64,000 nucleotides of DNA, taken from the NCBI RefSeq assembly GCF_000004195.4, contig NC_030677.2:198547872-198611871 (forward strand), given 5' to 3'. Positions 14,506 through 26,800 of this stretch are shown here, in pieces. The stretch comes from Xenopus tropicalis. Lineage: Eukaryota; Chordata; Amphibia; Anura; Pipidae. The notes beneath the pieces were generated by a model. That model ran no database searches, had not been told where the DNA came from, and was given only the letters and a program-made list of their open reading frames with translations. Both the position numbers and the translations under genes were made by a program. Every line of letters begins with the position of its first letter. Within the stretch, counting starts at the first letter, position 1.

Positions 14506-17127
14506 TCTGTAATACTGTATCTGTATCTGTAATACTGTATCTGTATCTGTAATACTGTATCTGTAATACTGTATCTGTAATACTGTATCTGTAATACGGT
14601 ATCTGTAATACGGTATCTGTAATACGGTATCTGTAATACTGTATCTGTATCTGTAATACTGTATCTGTAATACTGTATCTATCTGTAATACTGTATCTAT
14701 CTGTAATACTGTATCTGTAATACTATATCTGTAATACTGTGTCTGTATCTGTAATACTGTATCTGTATCTGTAATACTGTATCTGTAATACTGTATCTGT
14801 AATACTGTATCTGTATCTGTAATACTGTATCTGTAATACTGTATCTGTATCTGTAATACTGTATCTGTATCTGTAATACTGTATCTGTAATACTGTATCT
14901 GTAATACTGTATCTGTAATACTGTATCTGTATCTGTAATACTGTATCTGTAATACTGTATCTGTATCTGTAATACTGTATCTGTATCTGTAATACTGTAT
15001 CTGTATCCGTAATACTGTATCTGTAATACTGTATCCGTAATACTGTATCTGTAATACTGTATCTGTAATACTGTATCTGTAATAACTGTATCTGTAATAC
15101 TGTACTGTATCTGTATCTGTATCTTACTGTATCTGTATCTGTAATACTGTATCTGTATCTGTAATACTGTATCTGTAATACTGTATCTGTAATACTGTAA
15201 TCTGTATCTGTAATACGGTATCTGTAATACGGTATCTGTATACTGTATCTGTATCTGTAATACTGTATCTGTATCTGTAATACTGTATCTGTATCTGTAA
15301 TACTGTATCTATCTGTAATACTGTATCTATCTGTAATACTGTATCTGTAATACTATATCTGTAATACTGTGTCTGTATCTGTAATACTGTATCTGTAATA
15401 CTGTATCTGTAATACCTGTATCTGTATCTGTAATACGGTATCTGTAATACGGTATCTGTAATACGGGTATCTGTAATACGGTATCTGTAATACGGTATCT
15501 GTATCTGTAATACTGTATCTATCTGTAATACTGTATCTGTAATACTGTATCTGTAATACGGTATCTGTAATACGGTATCTGTAATACGGTATCTGTAATA
15601 CGGTATCTGTAATACGGTATCGGTAATACGGTATCTATCTGTAATACTGTATCTGTAATACTGTATCTGTAATACTGTATCTGTAATACTGTATCTGTAT
15701 CTGTAATACTGTATACTGTATCTGTATCTGTAATACTGTATCTGTATCCGTAATACTGTATCTGTAATACTGTATCCGTAATACTGTATCTGTAATACTG
15801 TATCTGTAATACTGTATCTGTAATACTGTATCTGTAATACTGTAATACTGTATCTGTAATACTGTATCTGTAATACTGTATCTGTATACTGTATCTGTAT
15901 CTGTAATACTGTATCTGTATCTGTAATACTGTATCTGTATCTGTAATACTGTATCTGTAATACTGTATCTGTAATACTGTATCTGTAATACTGTATCCGT
16001 AATACTGTATCTGTATCCGTAATACTGTATCTGTAATTCTGTAATACTGTATCTGTAATACTGTATCTGTATCTGTAATACTGTATCTGTAATACTGTAT
16101 CTGTATCTGTAATACTGTATCTGTAATACTGTATCTGTAATACTGTATCTGTAATACTGTATCTGTAATACTGTATCTGTATCTGTAATACTGTATCTGT
16201 ATCTGTATCTGTAATACTGTATCTGTATCTGTAATACTGTATCTGTAATACTGTATCTGTAATACTGTATCTGTATCTGTAATACTGTATCTGTATCTGT
16301 AATACTGTATCTGTAATACTGTATCTGTATCTGTAATACTGTATCTGTAATACTGTATCTGTAATACTGTATCTGTAATACTGTATCTGTATCTGTAATA
16401 CTGTATCTGTATCTGTAATACTGTATCTGTATCTGTAATACTGTATCTGTAATACTGTATCTGTATCTGTAATACTGTATCTGTAATACTGTATCTGTAT
16501 CCGTAATACTGTATCTGTAATATGTATCTGTAATACTGTATCTGTAATACTGTATCTGTATCTGTAATACTGTATAAGTAACACTGTATCCGTAATACTG
16601 TATCTGTAATACTGTATCTGTATCTGTAATACTGTATCTGTATCTGTAATACTGTATCTGTAATACTGTATCTGTAATACTGTATCTGTAATACTGTATC
16701 TGTATCTGTAATACTGTATCTGTAATACGGTATCTGTAATACGGTATCTGTAATACGGTATCTGTAATACTGTATCTATCTGTAATACTGTATCTATCTG
16801 TAATACTGTATCTGTATCTCTAATACTGTATCTATCTGTAATACTGTATCTGTATCTGTAATACTGTATCTGTATCTGTAATACGGTATCTGTAATACTG
16901 TATCTGTAATACTGTATCTGTATCCGTAATACTGTATCTGTAATACTGTATCTGTATCCGTAATACTGGTATCTGTAATACTGTATCTGTATCTGTAATA
17001 CTGTATCCGTAATACTGTATCCGTAATACTGTATCTGTAATACTGTATCTGTAATACTGTATCTGTAATACTGTATCTGTAATACTGTATCTGTATCGTA
17101 ATACTGTATCTGTATCTGTATCTGGCT

Positions 17128-17314
17128 AATACAGTATTACAGATACAGTATTACAGATAGATACAGTATTACAGATACAGATACCGTATTACAGATACAG
17201 TATTACAGATACAGTATTACAGATACAGTATTACAGATACAGATACAGTATTACAGATACAGATACAGTATTACAGATACAGTATTACAGATACAGTATT
17301 ACAGATAGATACAG
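17128..17314 (-). repeat. Inverted module 6 of the satellite
   Basis: Reverse-orientation block about 554 bases after the marker at 16574. The forward side of its left junction is slightly garbled (tatctggctaatacag). Confidence 0.95.
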
Positions 17315-20125
17315 TATCTGTAATACTGTATCTGTATCTGTAATACTGTATCTGTATCTGTTAATACTGTATCTGTAATACTGTATCTGTAATACTGTAT
17401 TCGTAATACGGTATCTGTAATACGGTATCTGTAATACGGTATCTGTAATACTGTATCTGTATCTGTATACTGTATCTGTAATACTGTATTATCTGTATTA
17501 CTGGTAATACTGTATCTATCTGTAATACTGTATCTGTAATACTATATCTGTAATACTGTGTCTGTATCTGTAATACTGTATCTGTATCTGTAATACTGTA
17601 TCTGTAATACTGTATCTGTAATACTGTATCTGTATCTGTAATACTGTATCTGTAATACTGTATCTGTATCTGTAATACTGTATCTGTATCTGTAATACTG
17701 TATCTGTAATACTGTATCTGTAATACTGTATCTGTAATACTGTATCTGTATCTGTAATACTGTATCTGTAATACTGTATCTGTATCTGTAATACTGTATC
17801 TGTATCTGTAATACTGTATCTGTATCCGTAATACTGTATCTGTAATACTGTATCCGTAATACTGTATCTGTAATACTGTATCTGTAATACTGTATCTGTA
17901 ATACTGTATCTGTAATACTGTATCTGTATCTGTAATACTGTATCTGTATCTGTAATACTGTATCTGTATCTGTAATACTGTATCTGTAATACTGTATCTG
18001 TAATACTGTATCTGTATCTGTAATACGGTATCTGTAATACGGTATCTGTAATACTGTATCTGTATCTGTAATACTGTATCTGTATCTGTAATACTGTATC
18101 TGTATCTGTAATACTGTATCTATCTGTAATACTGTATCTATCTGTAATACTGTATCTGTAATACTATATCTGTAATACTGTGTCTGTATCTGTAATACTG
18201 TATCTGTAATACTGTATCTGTAATACTGTATCTGTATCTGTAATACGGTATCTGTAATACGGTATCTGTAATACGGTATCTGTAATACGGTATCTGTATC
18301 TGTAATACTGTATCTATCTGTAATACTGTATCTGTAATACTGTATCTGTAATACGGTATCTGTAATACGGTATCTGTAATACGGTATCTGTAATACGGTA
18401 TCTGTAATACGGTATCTGTAATACGGTATCTATCTGTAATACTGTATCTGTAATACTGTATCTGTAATACTGTATCTGTAATACTGTATCTGTATCTGTA
18501 ATACTGTATACTGTATCTGTATCTGTAATACTGTATCTGTATCCGTAATACTGTATCTGTAATACTGTATCCGTAATACTGTATCTGTAATACTGTATCT
18601 GTAATACTGTATCTGTAATACTGTATCTGTAATACTGTAATACTGTATCTGTAATACTGTATCTGTAATACTGTATCTGTAATACTGTATCTGTATCTGT
18701 AATACTGTATCTGTATCTGTAATACTGTATCTGTATCTGTAATACTGTATCTGTAATACTGTATCTGTAATACTGTATCTGTAATACTGTATCCGTAATA
18801 CTGTATCTGTATCCGTAATACTGTATCTGTAATTCTGTAATACTGTATCTGTAATACTGTATCTGTATCTGTAATACTGTATCTGTAATACTGTATCTGT
18901 ATCTGTAATACTGTATCTGTAATACTGTATCTGTAATACTGTATCTGTAATACTGTATCTGTAATACTGTATCTGTAATACTGTATCTGTATCTGTAATA
19001 CTGTATCTGTATCTGTATCTGTAATACTGTATCTGTATCTGTAATACTGTATCTGTAATACTGTATCTGTAATACTGTATCTGTATCTGTAATACTGTAT
19101 CTGTATCTGTAATACTGTATCTGTAATACTGTATCTGTATCTGTAACTGTATCTGTAATTTACTGTATCTGTAATACTGTATCTGTATCTGTAATACTGT
19201 ATCTGTATCTGTAATACTGTATCTGTATCTTAATACTGTATCTGTAATACTGTATCTGTAATACTGTATCTGTAATACTGTATCTGTAATACTGTATCTG
19301 TATCTGTAATACTGTATCTGTAATACTGTATCTGTAATACTGTATCTGTAATACTGTATCTGTATCTGTAATACTGTATCTGTATCTGTATCTGTAATAC
19401 TGTATCTGTATCTGTAATACTGTATCTGTAATACTGTATCTGTATCTGTAATACTGTATCTGTAATACTGTATCTGTAATACTGTATCTGTATCTGTAAT
19501 ACTGTATCTGTAATACTGTATCTGTATCCGTAATACTGTATCTGTAATATGTATCTGTAATACTGTATAAGTAACACTGTATCCGTAATACTGTATCTGT
19601 AATACTGTATCTGTATCTGTAATACTGTATCTGTATCTGTAATACTGTATCTGTAATACTGTATCTGTAATACTGTATCTGTAATACTGTATCTGTATCT
19701 GTAATACTGTATCTGTAATACGGTATCTGTAATACGGTATCTGTAATACTGTATCTATCTGTAATACTGTATCTATCTGTAATACTGTATCTGTATCTCT
19801 AATACTGTATCTATCTGTAATACTGTATCTGTATCTGTAATACTGTATCTGTATCTGTAATACGGTATCTGTAATACTGTATCTGTAATACTGTATCTGT
19901 ATCCGTAATACTGTATCTGTAATACTGTATCTGTATCCGTAATACTGTATCTGTAATACTGTATCTGTATCTGTAATACTGTATCCGTAATACTGTATCC
20001 GTAATACTGTATCTGTAATACTGTATCTGTAATACTGTATCTGTAATACTGTATCTGTATCTGTAATACTGTATCTGTATCTGTAATACTGTATCTGTAT
20101 CTGTAATACTGTATCTGTATCTGTA

Positions 20126-20314
20126 ATACAGTATTACAGATACAGTATTACAGATAGATACAGTATTACAGATACAGATACCGTATTACAGATACAGTAT
20201 TACAGATACAGTATTACAGATACAGTATTACAGATACAGATACAGTATTACAGATACAGATACAGTATTACAGATACAGTATTACAGATACAGTATTACA
20301 GATAGATACAGTAT
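20126..20314 (-). repeat. Inverted module 7 of the satellite
   Basis: Reverse-orientation block about 559 bases after the marker at 19567; it is the last inversion before the array ends. Confidence 0.95.
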
Positions 20315-21533
20315 CTGTAATACTGTATCTGTATCTGTAATACTGTATCTGTATCTGTAATACTGTATCTGTAATACTGTATCTGTAATACTGTATCTGT
20401 AATACGGTATCTGTAATACGGTATCTGTAATACGGTATCTGTAATACGGTATCTGTAATACTGTATCTGTATCTGTAATACTGTATCTGTAATACTGTAT
20501 CTATCTGTAATACTGTATCTATCTGTAATACTGTATCTGTAATACTATATCTGTAATACTGTGTCTGTATCTGTAATACTGTATCTGTATCTGTAATACT
20601 GTATCTGTAATACTGTATCTGTAATACTGTATCTGTATCTGTAATACTGTATCTGTAATACTGTATCTGTATCTGTAATACTGTATCTGTATCTGTAATA
20701 CTGTATCTGTATCTGTAATACTGTATCTGTAATACGGTATCTGTAATACGGTATCTGTAATACGGTATCTGTAATACGGTATCTGTAATACGGTATCTGT
20801 ATCTGTAATACTGTATCTGTATCTGTAATACTGTATCTATCTGTAATACTGTATCTATCTGTAATACTGTATCTGTAATACTGTATCTGTAATACTATAT
20901 CTGTAATACTGTGTCTGTATCTGTAATACTGTATCTGTATCTGTAATACTGTATCTGTAATACTGTATCTGTAATACTGTATCTGTATCTGTAATACTGT
21001 ATCTGTAATACTGTATCTGTATCTGTAATACTGTATCTGTATCTGTAATACTGTATCTGTATCTGTAATACTGTATCTGTAATACTGTATCTGTAATACT
21101 GTAATACTGTATCTGTAATACTGTATCTGTAATACTGTATCTGTAATACTGTATCTGTATCTGTAATACTGTATCTGTATCTGTAATACTGTATCTGTAT
21201 CTGTAATACTGTATCTGTAATACTGTATCTGTAATACTGTATCTGTATCTGTAATACTGTATCTGTAATACTGTATCTGTAATACTGTATCTGTATCTGT
21301 AATACTGTATCTGTAATACTGTATCTGTAATACTGTATCTGTAATACTGTATCTGTATCTGTAATACTGTATCTGTATCTGTAATACTGTATCTGTAATA
21401 CTGTATCTGTATCTGTAATACTGTATCTGTAATACTGTATCTGTAATACTGTATCTGTAATACCAGAATTGAAAGGGGAAGTTTGCAAAGGAGATTTGTT
21501 TCTTGTTCTTTGTGACCCTTGAAGTATTTAGAT

Positions 21534-22059
21534 TTAAAGGGATACTGTCGTGATATTTATGGGGTACTTTTTGTTTCTAAATGACACTGTTACATAGCAA
21601 ATAATTCACTCTGTCATTTACATTTTTATTCCTGAACCAACAAGTGTATTTGTAGCTGTAATATTGGTGTGTAGGCGCCATCTCAGTGCATTGTGCCTTA
21701 GTCTGAGCTTTCAGCCAGCGCTACCCATTAGAACTGCTTTCAGCTAACCTATTGTTTCTCCTACTCCCATGTAACTGGAGGAGTCCCAAGCCAGACTTGG
21801 ATTTCTTACTATTGAGTGCTATTCTGATACCTACTGGGAGCTGCTATCTTGCTCCCTTCCCATTGTTCTGCTGATCGGCTGCTGGGAGGGGGGGGGGATA
21901 TCACTCCAACTTGCAGCGCAGCAGTAAAGTGTGACTGAAGTTTATCAGGGCACAGGTCACATGGCTGTGGCACCCTGGGAAATGAAGAATATGGCTAACC
22001 CCATGGGAAATACATGCATTTTGAAACAAACATGTTTTCCCATGACAGGATTCCTTTAA
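21534..22059. mobile_element. TTAA-flanked MITE (T2/piggyBac-like), 70 bp from the array
   Basis: Bounded by TTAA at 21534-21537 and 22056-22059, with ends ttaaagggatactgtc and, inverted, ttaaaggaatcctgtc. Length and ends fit the TTAA-targeting MITEs that are abundant in Xenopus. A partial inverted copy of its middle lies near 31570-31730. It has no coding capacity. Confidence 0.7.
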
Positions 22060-22061
22060 GT

Positions 22062-22760
22062 TGTGGGTCTGCTATCCAGTTCCTAGAGTTCAATTACCCT
22101 AGCAACTAGTGTGCTAGTTTGGAAGCTGCTTATCATTGATATACTAAAGTGAATTTCTCCTTTAAGTGAGCTGCAGTGATTTGTAGAGTTGATAAATAAG
22201 CAGCTGATAAAGCCTGTGTGTGTGTGGGGGCAGTTTCATTTCTGGCACTGCAGTGATTTACCCTACAGTATAAAACATACACATGCAGATTTACAGAGTG
22301 TGAGTATTACCCAAGGGCCACGCTGAGTTGCTGCTTAAGAGGAACAGCGCAGGGTCCCCTGTAAGTGCAATAATGCTGCAGCCATACAGGGCAGGTTTCC
22401 CAAGGGAATGGGCAGCCAATCACTGTAAGGCTCTGGTCTGTAGGTTGGGCCCAGTTCTTGGAAAAACGAGCAGCTTTGGGATATTGAATTCTTTTAATGA
22501 GCCCTGGAATGGAACTGAGCCCCATGACATGTTTCTAAAGAGACACTGACACCAGAAATGAAGCCTTTTCTTATCATATTGTATTTTTGTATCTATCATA
22601 ATGCTGGCTTCGCATGATATTTATCATTTTGCCATAAATGTATTTGCCCAGTTGTTTTACATTCCCTATCTGATCCCCCATGTTCCTCTATGAGGGGGCG
22701 GCCATATTTGTGCAGCAGGAGGCCATTAGCATTAGAAGCTATAACTGACAGGCTGAGAAG
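22062..22760. other. Non-coding spacer, no gene recognised
   Basis: I see no exon I can support. A short minus-strand open frame (22307-22525) and a plus-strand one (22328-22549) overlap, and neither resembles the end of SPEF2. A short tg run lies at 22217-22226. This is where a terminal spef2 exon would be expected if the gene ended before the satellite. Confidence 0.5.
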
Positions 22761-23457
22761 GTGCCTGTCTTGTATAAAAAAGGGCATTGACTCAAGGGAT
22801 GAGAACATAATTTTGCCCCTTTATAGGTCCCTGGTAAGGCCTCACCTTGAGTATGCAGTGCAGTTTTGGGCTCCAGTCCTTAAAAAGGATATTAATGAGC
22901 TGGAGAGAGTGCAGAGACTGCAACTAAACTGGTAAAGGGGATGGAAGGGTTAAGCTATGAGGTGAGACTGTCAGGGTTGGGGTTGTTTTCTCTGGAAAAG
23001 AGGCGCTTGCGAGGGGACATGATTACTCTGTACAAGTACATTAGAGGGGATTATAGGCAGTTGGGGGATGTTCTTTTTTCCCATAAAAACAATCAACGCA
23101 CCAGAGGCCCCCCCTTTAGATTAGAGGAACGGAGCTTCCATTTGAAGCAGCGTAGGGGGTTCCTCACGGTGAGGGCAGTGAGGTTGGGGAATGCCCTTCC
23201 TAGTGATGGGGTAATGGCAGACTCTGTTAGTGCCTATAAGAGGGGCCTGGATGAGTTCTTGAACAAGCAGAATATCCAAGGCTATTGTGATACTAATATC
23301 TACAGTTAGTATTACTGGTTGTATATATAGTTTATGTATGTGAGTGTATAGATTGGTTAGTATAGGTTGTGTGCTGGGTTTACTCGGATGGGTTGAACTT
23401 GATGGACAATGGTATTTTTTCAACCCTATGTAACTATGTAACTATGTAACTATGTAA
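22761..23457 (+). mobile_element. CR1-type LINE, 3' fragment (copy 1)
   Basis: 5'-truncated non-LTR retrotransposon. The plus strand encodes the C-terminal part of the ORF2 reverse transcriptase ([20 protein letters not shown] in one frame up to about 22935, then after a frameshift [20 protein letters not shown] up to 23309). The 3' tail ends in three to four copies of an 8-base repeat (ctatgtaa), as is typical of CR1 elements. The last 122 residues are nearly identical to those of the inverted copy at 25993-27736, so both are fairly young. It is antisense to spef2. Confidence 0.88.
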
Positions 23458-23655
23458 GGGACAGTCAGGTTGGCAAAACAGTCGGGTTTAGGAACTTCAG
23501 GTAACAATTACTTACAAAAGCAGCCCAATCAGTGGCAAATGATCCACATGGCCTATAGGGAACTTTAATTAATATACTGAAGAGTAGCTTTTCAGTGTCA
23601 GTATCACTATATAATGCATTTATCTCTTGTTTTCATGAGACAAAGGTAAAAGTAC

Positions 23656-23823
23656 CTTATAAATATTGTTCCTGCCATTTTCTTCCAGGCAAAACCTATG
23701 GTTATCTTCACCCGTCCCAGCAGCGTGCTGCAGCACTCTCACCACTTCATGTAATGTGACCGCTGCCTTTCCCAAGCCTCGTGTCCCCACTGTGTCATTG
23801 CTGCTGATTGGTTCTTTCATCTG
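23656..23823 (-). CDS. spef2: spef2 exon w25 (last one found)
   Basis: Phase 0 to phase 0, 56 codons, encoding [20 protein letters not shown] and, further on, [18 protein letters not shown]. The donor is AAG|GTACTT. The acceptor is ambiguous: ATTCAG|CAG|ATG offers two in-frame choices 3 bases apart (high end 23823 or 23820). A stronger-looking acceptor (CTCTCCCAG, 23837) would break the frame with w24. If the donor were skipped, a stop follows at 23620. Confidence 0.75.
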
Positions 23824-26800
23824 CTGAATGGCCTCCATTGCTGGGAGAGACTAAACACACAGACACTAAATACACACACAGCCATGATTATATACCCTGG
23901 CTGTTACCGGTACCTACGGAATATTGTAAATAGGGATGCACGGAACCCACTTTATTGGGTTTGGCAGAACCTCCAAACCCACCCTGATGGATTCTGCAGA
24001 ATCCAGAAACAAATCCGAATTAGGATATGCTAATTAGGATTGGGAAGGGTTAAATATTGGCCAGATTGGGTTTGGCCAGGCACATGGAGTCGCCCAAATC
24101 TTGTCTGATTCCTGAAGCGAATGCGGATTCCGTGGCTCCCTACTGTGGATACAAATAGAGCAAGTGATTATATTTACCTCAAGCAAAACATTATTTCCTG
24201 GTGCCTTCAGAATAGGCTTCCCCGCCGTAACACTCAGCGCCCGATAGAAGCCTTCCATAGGGTCGGGGTGTGAGGCAAAATACAGCAGCATCTCTGTGTA
24301 ATTCAGCTGGGGGGGGATTCCCCGGGGGTCAGCAAACAAGTCAAAGAAATACTAAATGAGAAAAAAAAAGGAAATTTTCTTTTATCTTCGGCACAACTGC
24401 CCCCAACCCTCCCCACTCAGTATTACCATATGGATAACTGCCCCCAACCCTCCCCACTCAGTATTACCATATGGATAACTGCCCCCAACCCTCCCCACTC
24501 AGTATTACCATATGGATAACTGCCCCCAACCCTCCCCACTCAGTATTACCATATGGATAACTGCCCCCAACCCTCCCCACTCAGTATTACCATATGGATA
24601 ACTGCCCCACAATACTAAGCACAACTGAGATCCCCATACAGCAGTCACCCCTGGCACTGATGTCCCCGGACCTACCAATGGGTGGCAGAATTCCACTTAC
24701 CTTTATTAGATGGGCCGGTCTGTTAAATGGCAAAGGCTCTGTGGGATTTTCAGGGACAGGTTCCTCTGCATTTCCATGAAACCACAGCTCAGCCTTATAT
24801 AATAAACACATGATCAGTAGAAATTACAAATATAGCACTCGTATCAAAAGCATGGTTTCAGCATTTTCAGGTATCGGATCCGTTATCCAGAAAGTTCCAA
24901 ATTACGGGAAGGCTATCTGCTATAGCAAATTACTCTTATTATTACAGAGAAAAATGAAATCATTTTTAAAAATTAAACAGTACCTGCACTTGATCCCAAC
25001 TAAGATATAATTACCCCTTATTGGGGGCAGAACAGCCCTATTGGGTTTATTTAATGGTTAAATGATTCCCTTTTCTCTGTAATAATAAAACAGTACCTGT
25101 ACTTGACCCAACTAAGATATAATTACCCCTTATTGGGGCAGAACAGTCCTATTGGGTTTATTTAATGGTTAAATGATTCCCTTTTCTCTGTAATAATAAA
25201 ACAGTACCTGTACTTGATCCCAACTAAGATATAATTACCCCTTATTGGGGGCAGAACAGCCCTATTGGGTTTATTTCATGTTTAAATGATTCCCTTTTCT
25301 CTGTAATAATAAAACAGTACCTGTACTTGATCCCAACTAAGATATAATTACCCCTTATTGGGGCAGAACAGTCCTATTGGGTTTATTTAATGGTTAAATG
25401 ATTCCCTTTTCTCTGTAATAATAAAACAGTACCTGTACTTGATCCCAACTAAGATATAATTACCCCTTATTGGGGCAGAACAGCCCCATTGGGTTTATTT
25501 AATGGTTAAATGATTCCCTTTTCTCTGTAATAATAAAACAGTACCTGTACTTGATCCCAACTAAGATATAATTACCCCTTATTGGGGGCAGAACAGCCCT
25601 ATTGGGTTTATTTCATGGTTAAATTATTTTTCAGTAAACTTAATGTATGAAGATCCAAATTACAGAAAGATCCCTTATCTGGAAAACCCCAGGTCCTGAG
25701 CATAACAAGTCCCATACCTGTACACTCATTTAGAAACAGTCATGGCTCCTTTTATCACAAAATATGTAAGATAAATCATGTGGCACTAGCAGTAATGTAT
25801 ATCTAGTCGGTTCTCTAACAGAAATCTGCTTCTCTCCCATAAGCATTAAGTACCAAGTACAATTGATTTCCAATAACATACATGTATATGATCTATTATC
25901 CACAATTTTTGGGACCTGGGGGTTTCCAGATAAGGGGTCTTTCTGTAATTTAGATCTCCATACCTTTAGATTTACCTTTAGAAAATAATTTACATAGTTA
26001 CATAGGGTTGAAAAAAGACCAGTGTCCATCAAGTTCAACCCATCCAAGTAAACCCAGCACACCTAACCCACACCTACCAATCTATACACTCACATACATA
26101 AACTATAAATACAACCAGTAATACTAACTGTAGATATTAGTATCACAATAGCCTTGGATATTCTGATTGATCAAGAACTCATCCAGGCCCCTCTTAAAGG
26201 CATTAACATAATCTGCCATTACCCCATCACTAGGAAGGGCATTCCATAACCTCACTGCCCTCACCGTGAGGAACCCCCTACGCTGCTTCAAATGGAAGCT
26301 CCGTTCCTCTAATCTAAAGGGGTGACCTCTGGTGCGCTGATTGTTTTTATGGGAAAAAAGAACATCCCCCATCTGCCTATAATCCCCTCTAATGTACTTG
26401 TACAGAGTAATCATGTCCCCTCGCAAGCGCCTCTTTTCCAGAGAAAACAACCCCAACCCTGACAGTCTCACCTCATAGTTTAACCCTTCCATCCCCTTTA
26501 CCAGTTTAGTGTCAGTCTCTGCACTCTCTCCAGCTCATTAATATCCTTCTTAAGGACTGGAGCCCAAAACTGCCCCCCATACTCAAGGTGAGGCCTTACC
26601 AGGGACCTATAAAGGGGCAAAATTATGTTCTCATCCCTTGAGTCAATGCCCTTTTTTATACAAGACAGCACTTTATTTGCTTTAGTAGCCACAGACACTG
26701 CCTGGAATTAGACAACTTGTTATCAACAAAAACCCCCAGATCCTTCTCCATTAAGGAAACCCCCAACACACTACCATTCAGTAGATAGTTTGCGTTTATA

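Larger units (their letters stand above)
1..21463. repeat. Satellite array, 14/20-bp units in higher-order repeats
   Basis: More than 21 kb is built from the 14-base unit ctgtaatactgtat, often followed by an extra ctgtat that makes a 20-base unit. Every unit carries the near-palindrome atactgtat. The mixture of 14- and 20-base steps is not random. A rare marker, gtataagtaacactgtatcc, recurs near 336, 4916, 7816, 13691, 16574 and 19567, so a higher-order unit is about 2.9 kb (spacings about 4580, 2900, 5875, 2883 and 2993; 5875 is close to two units). Runs of four to six units with taatacgg instead of taatactg recur in each block, as do taatactatatctg and tgtgtctg variants. The array starts before base 1 and ends sharply at about 21463. 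The minus strand has almost no stop codons because the reverse-complement unit contains none, so its long open frames are not genes. I do not recognise this satellite by name. Confidence 0.97.

Noticed and set aside
3436..16584. Long open frames of YYRYSITDTVLQIQ type in the satellite
   Set aside because: The reverse-complement unit contains no stop codon in any frame, so open frames of hundreds of codons arise automatically. They are pure repeat with no start context.
1..21463. Telomeric or rDNA identity of the array
   Set aside because: It has no TTAGGG-type repeat and no ribosomal sequence. The unit is ctgtaatactgtat.
22307..22525. Possible terminal spef2 exon (frame with LIKRIQYPKAARFSKNWAQP)
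   Set aside because: It has an acceptor-like start but no recognisable SPEF2 content, and the open frame on the opposite strand is equally long. Not supported without RNA.
22328..22549. Plus-strand gene next to the satellite
   Set aside because: 73 codons with no motif, no promoter or poly(A) evidence, overlapping an equal antisense frame.
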